A stretch of DNA of 64,000 nucleotides from Chloroflexota bacterium (lineage in GTDB: Bacteria; Chloroflexota; Anaerolineae; Anaerolineales; Villigracilaceae), in NCBI GenBank assembly GCA_016191845.1, contig JACPVF010000007.1, positions 372,001 through 436,000 of the forward strand, given 5' to 3'. This document shows, piece after piece, positions 1 to 6,645 of the stretch. Below the pieces are notes generated by a model that searched no databases, was not told the DNA's origin, and was given only the letters and a program-made list of their open reading frames with translations. The position numbers and the translations under genes are program-made. Numbering within the stretch: position 1 is the first letter of the stretch; each line of letters begins with the position of its first letter.

Positions 1-341
1 GGCGTGCCTGCGCCTGCGCGCTTGTCACCGCTCGTCCAGCCGCCGCCGTGGATGTAGATCACCGCGGGCACGGGCTGACTGGTATCGGCAGGGAAATAGA
101 CATCCATCTTGACGTCCATGCCGTCCATCGTGCAGTAGGTGACATCCCGCAGCGAGGGCTGAATCCGATTTCGCAGCGGTGTGACGGACGGGTCCTCTTC
201 GTCGGGCGGGAGGACGGAAGGCGTGACCGTTGCTTCGGCGGTCGGGACCGCTGTCATCGCAGACGCGGGTGTCTCCGCTGTGCGGGCACAAGCCAGGGAG
301 AGGACACTGAGCAGGGCGAGAAGGAGAATGAGTCTTTTCAT
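1..341 (-). CDS. Alpha/beta-hydrolase esterase lipoprotein (N-terminal part)
   Basis: The first 113 residues are visible; the C-terminus lies beyond base 1. A hydrophobic leader ends in a lipobox (LSLAC, Cys18), so the protein should be a secreted, lipid-anchored enzyme. A Thr/Pro/Glu-rich spacer follows, then the start of an alpha/beta-hydrolase fold with the oxyanion-hole motif HGGGW at residues 98-102, typical of hormone-sensitive-lipase or carboxylesterase relatives. The nucleophile elbow and the rest of the triad are outside the window, so substrate and activity cannot be judged. The ATG at 339-341 has an AAGGAT ribosome site just upstream. It follows the 361-1467 lipoprotein gene closely on the same strand, which suggests co-transcription. 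Confidence 0.8.
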   Translation of the reverse strand, partial: MKRLILLLALLSVLSLACARTAETPASAMTAVPTAEATVTPSVLPPDEEDPSVTPLRNRIQPSLRDVTYCTMDGMDVKMDVYFPADTSQPVPAVIYIHGGGWTSGDKRAGAGT

Positions 342-360
342 GGGATCCTTGTTTTGTAAG

Positions 361-1467
361 TTATTTCCTTGCCATTGCTACAATATCTTCCGAGGTAACC
401 ACGGTCAGATGTGAGGCGGCATAGGCGATGAGTTCCTCGTAAGCGGCCAGGATGGCGGCCTGGTCTTCGGGTGTGCGGGGCATGGATGGGTCAGGCGCGT
501 TCAGATCGTATGGCGGGGATAGCGGCCTGTCCTTTTTATTCCCGCCCATCGTAAAGTAGATCGACGACCAGGCTTCCGCGCCCGAGCGATAGAAATTGTT
601 CTCGTGAATCAACGAGGTGATGAATGGTCCCCGCGTATAGCCGTGACTGTACCACTCGGCCAATTGGCGCTGTAACAGGGCTGTCGGGTTGTACTCGTCC
701 GCGTTGGAGCTGGACATGAAGTTCCACCAGAAGTTATCGCCGCCATCGATCTCGGTGGTGCGCGTGATGCTGAAATCGCTGGGACGCACCAGCAGCCCGT
801 TGACATATTCAAACGGGCGATTTACCTTTGTGCCTTCCTCATGATACAGCAGGGTCATCTGCGCGCCAAGCGAAGCATAAACCCGCTGGGCCGCGTCCTT
901 GATGCGCGGATCGTTGTTGGGTGCAGGCGCGACCACGGGCTTGTGCCCAAAGACCTGCGCTACGTAGGTGTAGCCGCCTGGACGGGAACGGTCCAGGTCG
1001 CCCGTTTCGAGGTCGAGCGCATAGGTCTCGTAATCGAGCAGAGTCTGGTACAACTCGGCATCGCTAAGGTTCTTCAAACGCGAGTCGAAACCAGTATAGA
1101 GCGGGTGTGGCGGACGGACATGGTAGCTGATGGTCATGTCCGAGTTCCTGAAGCGCTCGATCACATCAAGACGCTGCTCGGCCAAGGCACGCGTGATCTC
1201 GGCGGTAAAGTAGAAATCACCGCGCACACCGTACCTCTCGAACAGGTCTACCAGTTTGAGCAACAGGTCGGCGCTCTCGTTGGGATGGGTCCAGTCATGG
1301 ACATTGACAGCAAAGGTCACGTACGCGCCGTCATTCTGGCTGTCCACCTCGGGGAGAAGGGAATCCGTGGAAACAGGAGCAGGTGCGGGTGGGGTCTGAG
1401 TCACGGCCGGGGCACAGGCAACGACCAACAGCGGGATCAGGCCCAGGGTCAGGATCAATCGCTTCAT
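361..1467 (-). CDS. Polysaccharide deacetylase-like lipoprotein
   Basis: 368 residues. Residues 1-18 form a lipoprotein signal with lipobox VVAC (Cys18), followed by a Pro/Thr-rich linker. The body reads like a divergent NodB-fold carbohydrate esterase: a strand TFAVNVHDWTHP near the start, a segment asking whether the ligand is 'above' a face (FYFTAEITRAL) and a His-rich YHVRPPHP stretch resembling the second metal motif. The canonical TFDDG motif is not recognisable, so catalysis is uncertain. The ATG at 1465-1467 was preferred over an upstream in-frame codon because only it gives a signal peptide. It lies 8 nt after the related gene at 1476-2546 in the same direction; the two are probably co-transcribed cell-surface paralogues. 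Confidence 0.72.
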   Translation of the reverse strand: MKRLILTLGLIPLLVVACAPAVTQTPPAPAPVSTDSLLPEVDSQNDGAYVTFAVNVHDWTHPNESADLLLKLVDLFERYGVRGDFYFTAEITRALAEQRLDVIERFRNSDMTISYHVRPPHPLYTGFDSRLKNLSDAELYQTLLDYETYALDLETGDLDRSRPGGYTYVAQVFGHKPVVAPAPNNDPRIKDAAQRVYASLGAQMTLLYHEEGTKVNRPFEYVNGLLVRPSDFSITRTTEIDGGDNFWWNFMSSSNADEYNPTALLQRQLAEWYSHGYTRGPFITSLIHENNFYRSGAEAWSSIYFTMGGNKKDRPLSPPYDLNAPDPSMPRTPEDQAAILAAYEELIAYAASHLTVVTSEDIVAMARK

Positions 1468-1475
1468 GCATCCCC

Positions 1476-2546
1476 CTAGCGCAGGTCGATGTCTGGGTGG
1501 GCAGACTGCCAGGCAGTGTAAGCGTCGGCCATTTCGGAGAAGGTGGCCCACTTCACTTGTCCGCTGGCGACCAGTGGGTCCACCACCTCACTCAGAAATT
1601 TCTCGAGGACAGCAAAGGGATGTTGCGGGTCGCCGCGGAATTCACCCGGATGAACCGTGAAGTGGAAGACATTGACCTTTCCCGCCTCGGCTGTCACCAG
1701 CGAAGCATACAGGCTCTGCTTGAGATATTCGAAATAGACCTCATCGCCGCCTGCTGTGTCCGAGCGGCGCATCGAAGCGAAGTCGTTCTTGTCGTACAAA
1801 CCTTCAGGCAGGAAGACTACCATGCCGTTCGGGTCATGCTGTGCAAGAAGAGAGACATCACTGCCATCGGTCCCGCCTGTGGGCCGCCAGGGGTGGATTC
1901 CCACCAAGGCCAGGTCAGTGGATTGCGTCTTGGGATTCTTCCAATCGCTGTTCACATCCAGGCCCGCGCAGGCCGCCGCCTCGAAGAGATTCGGATACAG
2001 GTTGCCGCCGCTCCAGTAACGGATGTCTGCCACGCCCGAAGCCTGGGTGATGAGCGCCATCTCCTGCTTCATCACATCGCACCAGGTCGATACTGGCAAC
2101 GATGTGGACTCTTTTCCGAGATGCACATCCTCGTGAAAGTGCAACGCAATTTCATGCCCGCGCGCAGCCAGATCCGCCAGAATGGAATTCCCCATCTCGA
2201 CCGTCACGCTCGTAAACGGGCTCTGCGCCTGGATGGTCATCCGCCCGCTGTGTGCCTCGACGATGCCCGTCACGGCCAGGATATCCTGCACCTGCCGCTC
2301 GAAAAACGCGGGCTGGCGATAATCCCCCTGGCCCGAGCGGAATCCCTGCGCGGTCTCGCCCATCGGCTCGATATGCATGCCGATATCGAACAGCAACACC
2401 GCCCCACCTCCCTCCTGGACCTTGGGCTGGCTCGCCGCTTCGACGGGCGGAACCTCCACCGCAGCGGCTCCCGTTCCGCACGCCGAGAGAGTCAGCGAAG
2501 CAACAGCTAACACAGACAAAACGAGCATGGACCTTTTTGTATTCAT
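1476..2546 (-). CDS. Polysaccharide deacetylase-like lipoprotein
   Basis: 356 residues with a clear lipoprotein signal (lipobox LSAC, Cys23). A metal-binding-like strand LLFDIGMHIEP occurs early, and HEIALHFHEDVH in the middle resembles the His-containing second motif of NodB-type deacetylases. A late HFTVHPGEFRG segment could supply another ligand. Fold assignment is by motif spacing and is not certain; substrate unknown. The gene lies upstream of the similar lipoprotein at 361-1467, and a strong hairpin terminator separates both from the FAH gene, so this is probably the first gene of a three-gene exported-lipoprotein operon. Confidence 0.72.
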   Translation of the reverse strand: MNTKRSMLVLSVLAVASLTLSACGTGAAAVEVPPVEAASQPKVQEGGGAVLLFDIGMHIEPMGETAQGFRSGQGDYRQPAFFERQVQDILAVTGIVEAHSGRMTIQAQSPFTSVTVEMGNSILADLAARGHEIALHFHEDVHLGKESTSLPVSTWCDVMKQEMALITQASGVADIRYWSGGNLYPNLFEAAACAGLDVNSDWKNPKTQSTDLALVGIHPWRPTGGTDGSDVSLLAQHDPNGMVVFLPEGLYDKNDFASMRRSDTAGGDEVYFEYLKQSLYASLVTAEAGKVNVFHFTVHPGEFRGDPQHPFAVLEKFLSEVVDPLVASGQVKWATFSEMADAYTAWQSAHPDIDLR

Positions 2547-2635
2547 GGTGCCCTCCGAAATCGACAGATGAGCTCTTGATCCCCATTTTGACTCTTCCCT
2601 GCAAGCGGAGTATGACGACCATGCAAAATTTGTGT

Positions 2636-2674
2636 AAAAAAACTCCCGCTGATCCTTCCAGCGGGAGTTTTTTT
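2636..2674 (-). terminator. Bidirectional intrinsic terminator
   Basis: A perfect 9-bp stem (ACTCCCGCT / AGCGGGAGT, 2642-2650 and 2660-2668) is flanked by seven A on the left and seven T on the right. It lies just after the stop of the minus-strand FAH-family gene and would end that transcript; it would work in the other direction too. Confidence 0.9.
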
Positions 2675-2685
2675 ACAGCTTGGGC

Positions 2686-3447
2686 TTATTCTGCTTTTAC
2701 AGGGTTGGAGATCGCACCCAGCCCATCGATCTCCACATCCACACGGTCACCTGGCTTGAGCGGACCCACGCCCGCGGGCGTACCTGTGAAGATCAGGTCA
2801 CCCGGTTCGAGCGTCATCACGGACGAGATGTAAGCCACCAGAGTGGCCACGCTGAAGACCATGTCGCGGGTGGACGCCATCTGGCGCATCTGCCCGTTGA
2901 CGCGGCAGGTCACCACGGCGTCCGAGGGGTCGAAGTCGGTGTCGATCCACGGGCCGAAGGAGCAGAAGGTGTCGAAGCCCTTGGCGCGCGTCCACTGACC
3001 GTCGGTCTTTTGCAGGTCACGGGCGGTGACGTCGTTGCCGACCGTATAGCCAAAGATGTAGTTCTTGGCCTCCTCGGTGGTGATATGACGTCCGCGCTTG
3101 CCGACCACGACCACCAGTTCCGCCTCGTGCTCCACCTGCGCCGACTGCGGCGGCAGGACGATGGACTCCCCGCTGGAGATGATCGATGAGGGCGGCTTGA
3201 GGAAAAGCAACGGCACCTTAGGAACTTCGTTGCCCAACTCCTTGGCGTGATCCACGTAATTGCGGCCCACGCACACGATCTTGCTCGGCTGGGACGGAGC
3301 CAGCAGTTTCACCTCTGCGCGCGGCAGGGACGCATCCCGCCGACGGTAACGCCCGAAAATATCCCCGTCGATCTCACCGATCTTGTCGTCCAGAAGCCAG
3401 CCGTATTGTGGGGCCTCGTCCTTTTGCTGATAACGTACGATTCTCAT
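2686..3447 (-). CDS. Fumarylacetoacetate hydrolase family protein
   Basis: 253 residues. The C-terminal two-thirds is a typical FAH/MhpD domain: RNYVDHAKELG, the FLKPPSSI segment, metal ligands in EHEAELVVVVG and GNDVTARDLQ, and the closing TGTPAGVG turn. Members hydrolyse or decarboxylate acyl-pyruvates and related dioxo acids with a divalent metal. A short N-terminal beta domain (about residues 1-50) precedes it. The ATG at 3445-3447 was chosen because GGAGG lies 6 nt upstream; an upstream in-frame codon has no such site. The exact substrate cannot be read from sequence. The gene stands alone between the tRNA-Val promoter region and its own terminator. Confidence 0.9.
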   Translation of the reverse strand: MRIVRYQQKDEAPQYGWLLDDKIGEIDGDIFGRYRRRDASLPRAEVKLLAPSQPSKIVCVGRNYVDHAKELGNEVPKVPLLFLKPPSSIISSGESIVLPPQSAQVEHEAELVVVVGKRGRHITTEEAKNYIFGYTVGNDVTARDLQKTDGQWTRAKGFDTFCSFGPWIDTDFDPSDAVVTCRVNGQMRQMASTRDMVFSVATLVAYISSVMTLEPGDLIFTGTPAGVGPLKPGDRVDVEIDGLGAISNPVKAE

Positions 3448-3490
3448 CAATGCCTCCGAAAATGGTTCTGGAACAAGTGTAATCGTCAAC

Positions 3491-3519
3491 TTGCCAACCC
3501 GCAACCTTCAACTTATAAT
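3491..3519 (+). promoter_or_regulatory. Sigma70-type promoter of the tRNA-Val locus
   Basis: TTGCCA (3491-3496) and a perfect TATAAT (3514-3519) are separated by 17 nt. The predicted start, near 3526, lies just before a GGGCGCATA block identical to the 5' end of the tRNA-Val. The promoter should drive the broken copy and the intact tRNA as one transcript. Confidence 0.75.
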
Positions 3520-3529
3520 AGCAATCCCC

Positions 3530-3581
3530 GGGCGCATACCACTTCGTGACACAGGTAGCTCAGTTGGTTAGAGCGTCTCTC
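3530..3581 (+). pseudogene. Broken partial copy of tRNA-Val 5' half
   Basis: GGGCGCATA at 3530-3538 equals the first nine bases of the intact tRNA-Val at 3602. After 17 unrelated bases, 3556-3581 matches tRNA bases 3609-3634 exactly over 26 nt (D-arm and 5' anticodon stem). The anticodon, T-arm and acceptor 3' strand are missing, so it cannot fold into a tRNA. It probably arose by tandem duplication and decay, or is a scar of earlier recombination at this integration hotspot. Confidence 0.7.
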
Positions 3582-3601
3582 AAAAATGGTATTGCCCCTT
3601 C

Positions 3602-3675
3602 GGGCGCATAGCTCAGTTGGTTAGAGCGTCTCTCTTACACAGAGAAGGTCGGGGGTTCGAGTCCCTCTGCGCCCA
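3602..3675 (+). tRNA. tRNA-Val (anticodon UAC)
   Basis: A full cloverleaf: acceptor GGGCGCA paired with TGCGCCC (3668-3674), D-stem GCTC/GAGC, anticodon stem TCTCT/AGAGA around loop CTTACAC (anticodon TAC), T-loop GGTTCGAGTCC, and discriminator A at 3675. CCA is not encoded. Its last 10 bases are the left attachment core of the integrated element that follows. Confidence 0.97.
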
Positions 3676-3677
3676 CT
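3666..3677 (+). repeat. Left attachment site core (attL)
   Basis: TCTGCGCCCACT, formed by the 3' end of tRNA-Val plus two bases; identical to 10835-10846. Flanks differ on both sides, as expected for an attachment core. Confidence 0.8.
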
Positions 3678-3683
3678 CGATTT

Positions 3684-3733
3684 ATCGGCAGGTTACTCGT
3701 GAACTAACACTAAGATTGGAGTAACCTGCCGAT
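3684..3733 (+). promoter_or_regulatory. 15-bp perfect inverted repeat overlapping a start codon
   Basis: ATCGGCAGGTTACTC (3684-3698) and its exact complement (3719-3733) are separated by 20 nt. The right arm includes the first two bases of the ATG of the HTH gene at 3732. As RNA it would hide the start; as DNA it is a good operator or recombinase accessory site. No T-tract follows, so it is not a terminator. Confidence 0.6.
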
Positions 3734-3968
3734 GACCCTCTTGACAAGGACACACACAAGTAAAGCAATGCCTGATCTCGCAGAGTTTATGACCGTTGAC
3801 GAAGCGGCGAAAAAATTAAAGTTTCATCCTGAAACCGTGCGCCGCCTTGTTCGTTCTGGAATCCTCGATGGGAAAAAATGGGGAAGGGAATGGCTTGTAC
3901 TCAAATCGTCCGTTGAAAACTATATAAAGCAATTCGGAGATAATAAGCACAACTCCCGACGAAAGTAA
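3732..3968 (+). CDS. Excisionase-family helix-turn-helix protein
   Basis: 78 residues. The core (about residues 20-66) is a MerR/excisionase-type winged helix: FMTVDEAAKKLKFHPETVRRLVRSG followed by the wing GKKWGREWLVLKSSVENYI. This is the DNA-binding 'excisionase domain' seen in recombination directionality factors and small repressors. As first gene after attL, beside the inverted repeat, it is placed to control recombination direction and element transcription. GGAG lies 10 nt before the ATG at 3732, but an ATG at 3768 would also keep the full domain. A strong terminator follows directly. Confidence 0.8.
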   Translation: MTLLTRTHTSKAMPDLAEFMTVDEAAKKLKFHPETVRRLVRSGILDGKKWGREWLVLKSSVENYIKQFGDNKHNSRRK

Positions 3969-3999
3969 AAGCGGCCCCGAATCGGCTGGCCGCTTTTTT
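3969..3999 (+). terminator. Intrinsic terminator after the HTH gene
   Basis: AAGCGGCC (3969-3976) pairs with GGCCGCTT (3988-3995) across an 11-nt loop and runs into six T. It starts right at the stop codon of the HTH gene, so that gene is a single transcription unit. Confidence 0.88.
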
Positions 4000-4002
4000 C
4001 TT

Positions 4003-4052
4003 AATTGACCATATTGTATAATACAACATTGTGTTATACAATATGGTCAATT
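4003..4052. repeat. 50-bp AT-rich near-perfect palindrome
   Basis: 19-bp arms at 4003-4021 and 4034-4052 are exact reverse complements. The 12-nt centre contains a further inverted pair, ACAA/TTGT. The arms contain GACCATATTGTATAA and are far richer in A+T than the surroundings. It sits between the HTH terminator and the next gene. A replication origin, a multimeric operator or a divergent promoter (TATAAT-like TTATAC/GTATAA occurs in both arms) are possible. Confidence 0.85.
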
Positions 4053-4154
4053 TATTGCACCTTACCAACCTACAACCGCCACCGAGTAACCGCGTGATGA
4101 GCGCGGCCAGTGGTTGACGCGGCAACAATCCACCCGAAAGGAGGTGATACCTAC

Positions 4155-4379
4155 ATGAAGATCAAACCCAAACGAACCCGGTCCACTGATGCGCTTGACG
4201 CTTTGATATGGTCTGTGCTGTTCATCCTGCCCCTGTTCGTGGCCGGGCTTGTCTTTTATCCAAGTGCGACTTGGGAAAAGGCCTGGATTTGGCCGCTGGC
4301 CTTCCTGATCCGCTTTGTATCTCGTTTCTACACCGAGCGCCAAAAGACCGCGAAACAAAACCGCCCGAACATGGCGTAG
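4155..4379 (+). CDS. Small membrane protein, element-encoded
   Basis: 74 residues. A basic N-terminus (MKIKPKRTRS) precedes one long or two short transmembrane helices (about residues 16-36 and 41-54), then a positively charged tail. No family recognised. The start at 4155 is secure because a very strong AAAGGAGGTGAT site lies 8 nt upstream, unlike a longer in-frame start at 4110. It is the first gene after the palindrome and lies upstream of the lipoprotein and 4-TM genes, with which it may form an envelope-associated cargo module. Confidence 0.7.
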   Translation: MKIKPKRTRSTDALDALIWSVLFILPLFVAGLVFYPSATWEKAWIWPLAFLIRFVSRFYTERQKTAKQNRPNMA

Positions 4380-4392
4380 CCCACAAAGCAAA

Positions 4393-4418
4393 GGACTCCC
4401 CTCTTGCGAAGGGAGTCC
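4393..4418. repeat. Intergenic hairpin
   Basis: GGACTCCC (4393-4400) and GGGAGTCC (4411-4418) form an 8-bp stem. There is no T-run to the right, but the left flank is A-rich, so the minus-strand transcript would have a T-rich tail. It may stop antisense transcription or stabilise the mRNA end of the 74-residue gene. Confidence 0.5.
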
Positions 4419-4480
4419 ACAAACCCGGCAGAGAGTAGGCGGTCAAGCGGCCTCTCATGCCTGAAAGGATTTTAGCATAG

Positions 4481-4810
4481 GTGAACACCCAAAGGATAAT
4501 CATCCTGCTTACCCTTCCCCTGCTCGTCCTGGCCTGCGCCACAACAAGCGCGGCCATACCCACAACGCCCCCCAGCCCGATCCCCTCCCCCAGCCAAACG
4601 CCCACACAACCCGCCTGCACCGTCACGGCTGAAAAGTCTTTGAACCTGCGCGGCGCACCTGGCACGGACTCCCCGGTCCTGGCCTGGCTTGCGCCTGGCG
4701 AAGTCCTGACCATCCTCCCGGATCCGCACGCGGGCAAATGGATTCACGTTCGAGCGGGCAATCTCACAGGCTGGATCAATTCTCAATACTGCAAAGGAAT
4801 CACACCATGA
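4481..4810 (+). CDS. Lipoprotein with bacterial SH3-like domain
   Basis: 109 residues, GTG start with AAAGGA about 11 nt upstream. Lipoprotein signal with lipobox LVLAC (Cys19), a Pro/Ser/Thr-rich spacer (about residues 25-45), then an SH3_3-type domain: NLRGAPGTDSPVLAWLAPGE, hydrophobic strand EVLTIL, and the closing GKWIHVRAGNLTGWINSQYC. Such domains bind peptidoglycan peptides or other wall polymers. Its stop overlaps the start of the next membrane protein gene (ATGA), so the two are translationally coupled and may work together at the membrane, for instance in entry exclusion or wall interaction; that role is inference. Confidence 0.8.
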   Translation: MNTQRIIILLTLPLLVLACATTSAAIPTTPPSPIPSPSQTPTQPACTVTAEKSLNLRGAPGTDSPVLAWLAPGEVLTILPDPHAGKWIHVRAGNLTGWINSQYCKGITP

Positions 4811-5532
4811 CCGAAAAGTCTGAATTTGAAAAAGGACGCTCCGCCGCTCAAATCTTTGGCGGCATTGTCTACGCGGGCGTCGTCCTTGCGGCGACCACTT
4901 TGTTTATCTCGTTCATCCTGACCGCCTTCCCCCCTGACGCTTACTTCTCTCGTTTCGTGATGGGCATTGCTGGCCTGCTTATTGGCGGCTCGATGCTGGC
5001 CTTTCCGATTGCCCTTCACAATTGGGCAATCAGCGGAACGCACCGCAACGTCACGACCGGCCTGTACTATGGCGAAATGCTGATTATCGCCGTCAATACG
5101 ATTGTGTCCTTTGGCTCCCTGCTGGCAGAATACACCGGCTACCAAATGCCCGAATGGGCGATGCTCTACGAACCCTTTTCGGTAGGCTCGATTGTGTACA
5201 CGCTGGCTGCCTGGGGCACCGTGTTCCTGCTCGATCCCCAGGCCAAGGCCAAGGCCCAGGAATTGGAAAGCGAACAGAAATTTATCCGCCGCGTGGCCGA
5301 GAAGAAACTCGAATTCCTGGACTCGCAAGAGGGAGAAGATGTGGTCATGGCCGTGGCTCAGGCTGACATTGCCGAGCAATTCAGCCCTGAGCGCTTCAGC
5401 AAGGAACGCAAGCGCTTTGGAAGCGGCAAGAGCAAAGCCGAGAAGCCGATCCCCGTTGACCCTCAACAACCCTTTGTAGCCAAGCAGGCCACCACGGAGA
5501 CGCCCACCCTGGGCGATGACTTTCGAGGATAG
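4807..5532 (+). CDS. Four-helix membrane protein with cytoplasmic tail
   Basis: 241 residues. Four hydrophobic segments lie at about residues 16-38, 50-70, 82-105 and 118-136, followed by a charged helical tail (KAKAQELESEQKFIRRVAEKK) and a Lys/Pro-rich end. The ATG at 4807 overlaps the preceding lipoprotein stop by 4 nt, which fixes the start. No family is recognised. The layout (four helices plus coiled-coil tail) suggests a membrane-anchored scaffold with a cytoplasmic partner. The end overlaps the following zinc-finger gene by 17 nt. Confidence 0.7.
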   Translation: MTEKSEFEKGRSAAQIFGGIVYAGVVLAATTLFISFILTAFPPDAYFSRFVMGIAGLLIGGSMLAFPIALHNWAISGTHRNVTTGLYYGEMLIIAVNTIVSFGSLLAEYTGYQMPEWAMLYEPFSVGSIVYTLAAWGTVFLLDPQAKAKAQELESEQKFIRRVAEKKLEFLDSQEGEDVVMAVAQADIAEQFSPERFSKERKRFGSGKSKAEKPIPVDPQQPFVAKQATTETPTLGDDFRG

Positions 5533-5704
5533 CCGTCCCCGAAAGAAAAAGGCGGTCTATACCTGGACGTGCCAGTATTGCGGGCAACCCTTCCAGACCT
5601 TTTCTTATGCCCAAAGATACTGCACCCGCACTCACCGGGAATATGCCTACCGTGAACGCAGGCGAACCGTTGACGCTCAGACCGTCAACAAAACCGAGGC
5701 ATAG
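5516..5704 (+). CDS. Small zinc-finger-like protein
   Basis: 62 residues. A CQYCGQPF knuckle near residue 19 and a YCTRTHREYAYRERRR segment near residue 37 match the common small zinc-ribbon CxxCG..F(x)n-YCsdxCR..Y pattern, with His replacing the last Cys. The tail is basic, which suits nucleic acid binding. It starts inside the 3' end of the 4-TM gene, so it is expressed from the same mRNA. Precise role unknown; such peptides are frequent in phage and plasmid genomes. Confidence 0.6.
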   Translation: MTFEDSRPRKKKAVYTWTCQYCGQPFQTFSYAQRYCTRTHREYAYRERRRTVDAQTVNKTEA

Positions 5705-5843
5705 AGGCACGCCCCGCCCAAAAACGATCCGTGCCACGTCTGGCCCAGGCAGGGCACGGAAAAGCCACAAACGCCACGGACAACGCACAACGGACAAAGA
5801 CAGCCCCGCCCACGGTTGGGCTGGGCGTCGTATCCAGTCCTAC

Positions 5844-5876
5844 GCAGTCAGGGCGGTATCGTTTTGCCCTGACTGC
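5844..5876 (+). repeat. 11-bp inverted repeat, copy 1 of a dispersed intergenic motif
   Basis: GCAGTCAGGGC (5844-5854) and GCCCTGACTGC (5866-5876) form a perfect stem with an 11-nt loop. The left arm plus loop start recurs at 6135-6152 with one mismatch, now without the right arm. It lies in a 210-nt gap (5705-5914) that otherwise shows no convincing gene. Confidence 0.6.
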
Positions 5877-5914
5877 CTCCGACAAACAACAAACCACAAC
5901 GAGCGAGGCCCCCC

Positions 5915-6124
5915 ATGAGCGAAGAAGATAAATTCGGCAGGCTGATAGCCGAACTGACCCCCGATAACCTGATCGATCTCTTGCAGTATGCCCGCGTCCT
6001 GCTGGCCCACCAACAGACCCACCGCGACGGCCCGACCGCCCAGCAATGGGCACAGATGCCCGAGGCCACACGGCGGGAGATCGTCTTGATGGTTTCACAG
6101 AGTATCGTCAATCAAAGCCAGTAG
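5915..6124 (+). CDS. Small hypothetical acidic protein
   Basis: 69 residues, not assigned to a family. The N-terminus is acidic (MSEEDKFGRL), the middle predicts amphipathic helices (NLIDLLQYARVLLAHQQ), and the C-terminal half has REIVLMVSQSIVNQSQ. No membrane segment or cysteine. Weak purine-rich GAGCGAGG lies upstream of the ATG. It is bracketed by copies of the same repeated intergenic motif, which suggests this small gene and its leader travel or are regulated as a unit. Coding status is moderately supported by frame composition only. Confidence 0.45.
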   Translation: MSEEDKFGRLIAELTPDNLIDLLQYARVLLAHQQTHRDGPTAQQWAQMPEATRREIVLMVSQSIVNQSQ

Positions 6125-6417
6125 CCCACCGTAGGCAGTCAGGGAGGTATCGAAAAGCACTCAGGGCAACATACAACTTACAACGGACAAATTTCCCCAG
6201 CTCGCACCGCTATTTCTGACGAGGTAGGGAAGTATCGTTTCAGCCCGAACACAGAACAAAAAGCACAAAACACAAGCAGGCAGGCCGCCGATCACCTGGC
6301 GGCCTCGCCGTTTCTAACGATGGCGGCCACCACCGCCCGGGCTTTTTTTCGTCATGGTTTAAGTTTTCTTTAGAAATTACAGTGCAACGAAACCGATCAC
6401 AGAAAGGAGCAACGACT
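6125..6417 (+). other. Non-coding gap with degenerate repeats
   Basis: A 293-nt gap. It contains the second motif copy (6135-6152, GCAGTCAGGGAGGTATCG), a weaker third (6221-6237), a CAACGGACAAA block near 6181 also found near 5780, a 7-bp GGCCGCC/GGCGGCC hairpin (about 6284-6305), and a GC-rich stretch ending in seven T near 6347 that may terminate transcription. No credible gene is seen. Confidence 0.5.
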
Positions 6418-6633
6418 ATGACCACCACAAAACGAAACCGCCGTGTATTTCTTGGAGTGCAACTCAACGATTTTGAAAGCGCCGCGCTCTTGTTATTGGC
6501 AGAGCGGGAAGGCCTGGGTAAATCCAGTTACGCCCGCCGCGCTTTACTGCGTGACTTTCAACAGGCGGCCCAATCCCTGCCCGCCGATCTTCTCACGGCC
6601 CTGAACATCCAACAGGCTGAACCCCTGCCATGA
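6418..6633 (+). CDS. Ribbon-helix-helix-like DNA-binding protein
   Basis: 71 residues. The pattern is basic N-terminus, a short beta strand (RRVFLGVQLN), helix 1 (DFESAALLLLAERE) and GLGKSSYARRALLRDF, matching the strand-helix-GxSxSxYxRxAL signature of ribbon-helix-helix repressors and NikA/MobC-type mobilization proteins. The ATG at 6418 has AAAGGAG 9 nt upstream; a longer in-frame start has no ribosome site. Located directly before the replication genes, it could repress them or act at an origin or transfer site. Assignment is by pattern only. Confidence 0.62.
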   Translation: MTTTKRNRRVFLGVQLNDFESAALLLLAEREGLGKSSYARRALLRDFQQAAQSLPADLLTALNIQQAEPLP

Positions 6634-6645
6634 ACAAAAACAAAA

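Noticed and set aside
5607-5918. Possible 103-residue plus-strand gene between the zinc-finger and 69-residue genes
   Set aside because: It is Pro/Arg/Thr-rich, overlaps both neighbours, spans the 11-bp hairpin and lacks a ribosome site. It looks like chance open frame in GC-rich DNA.
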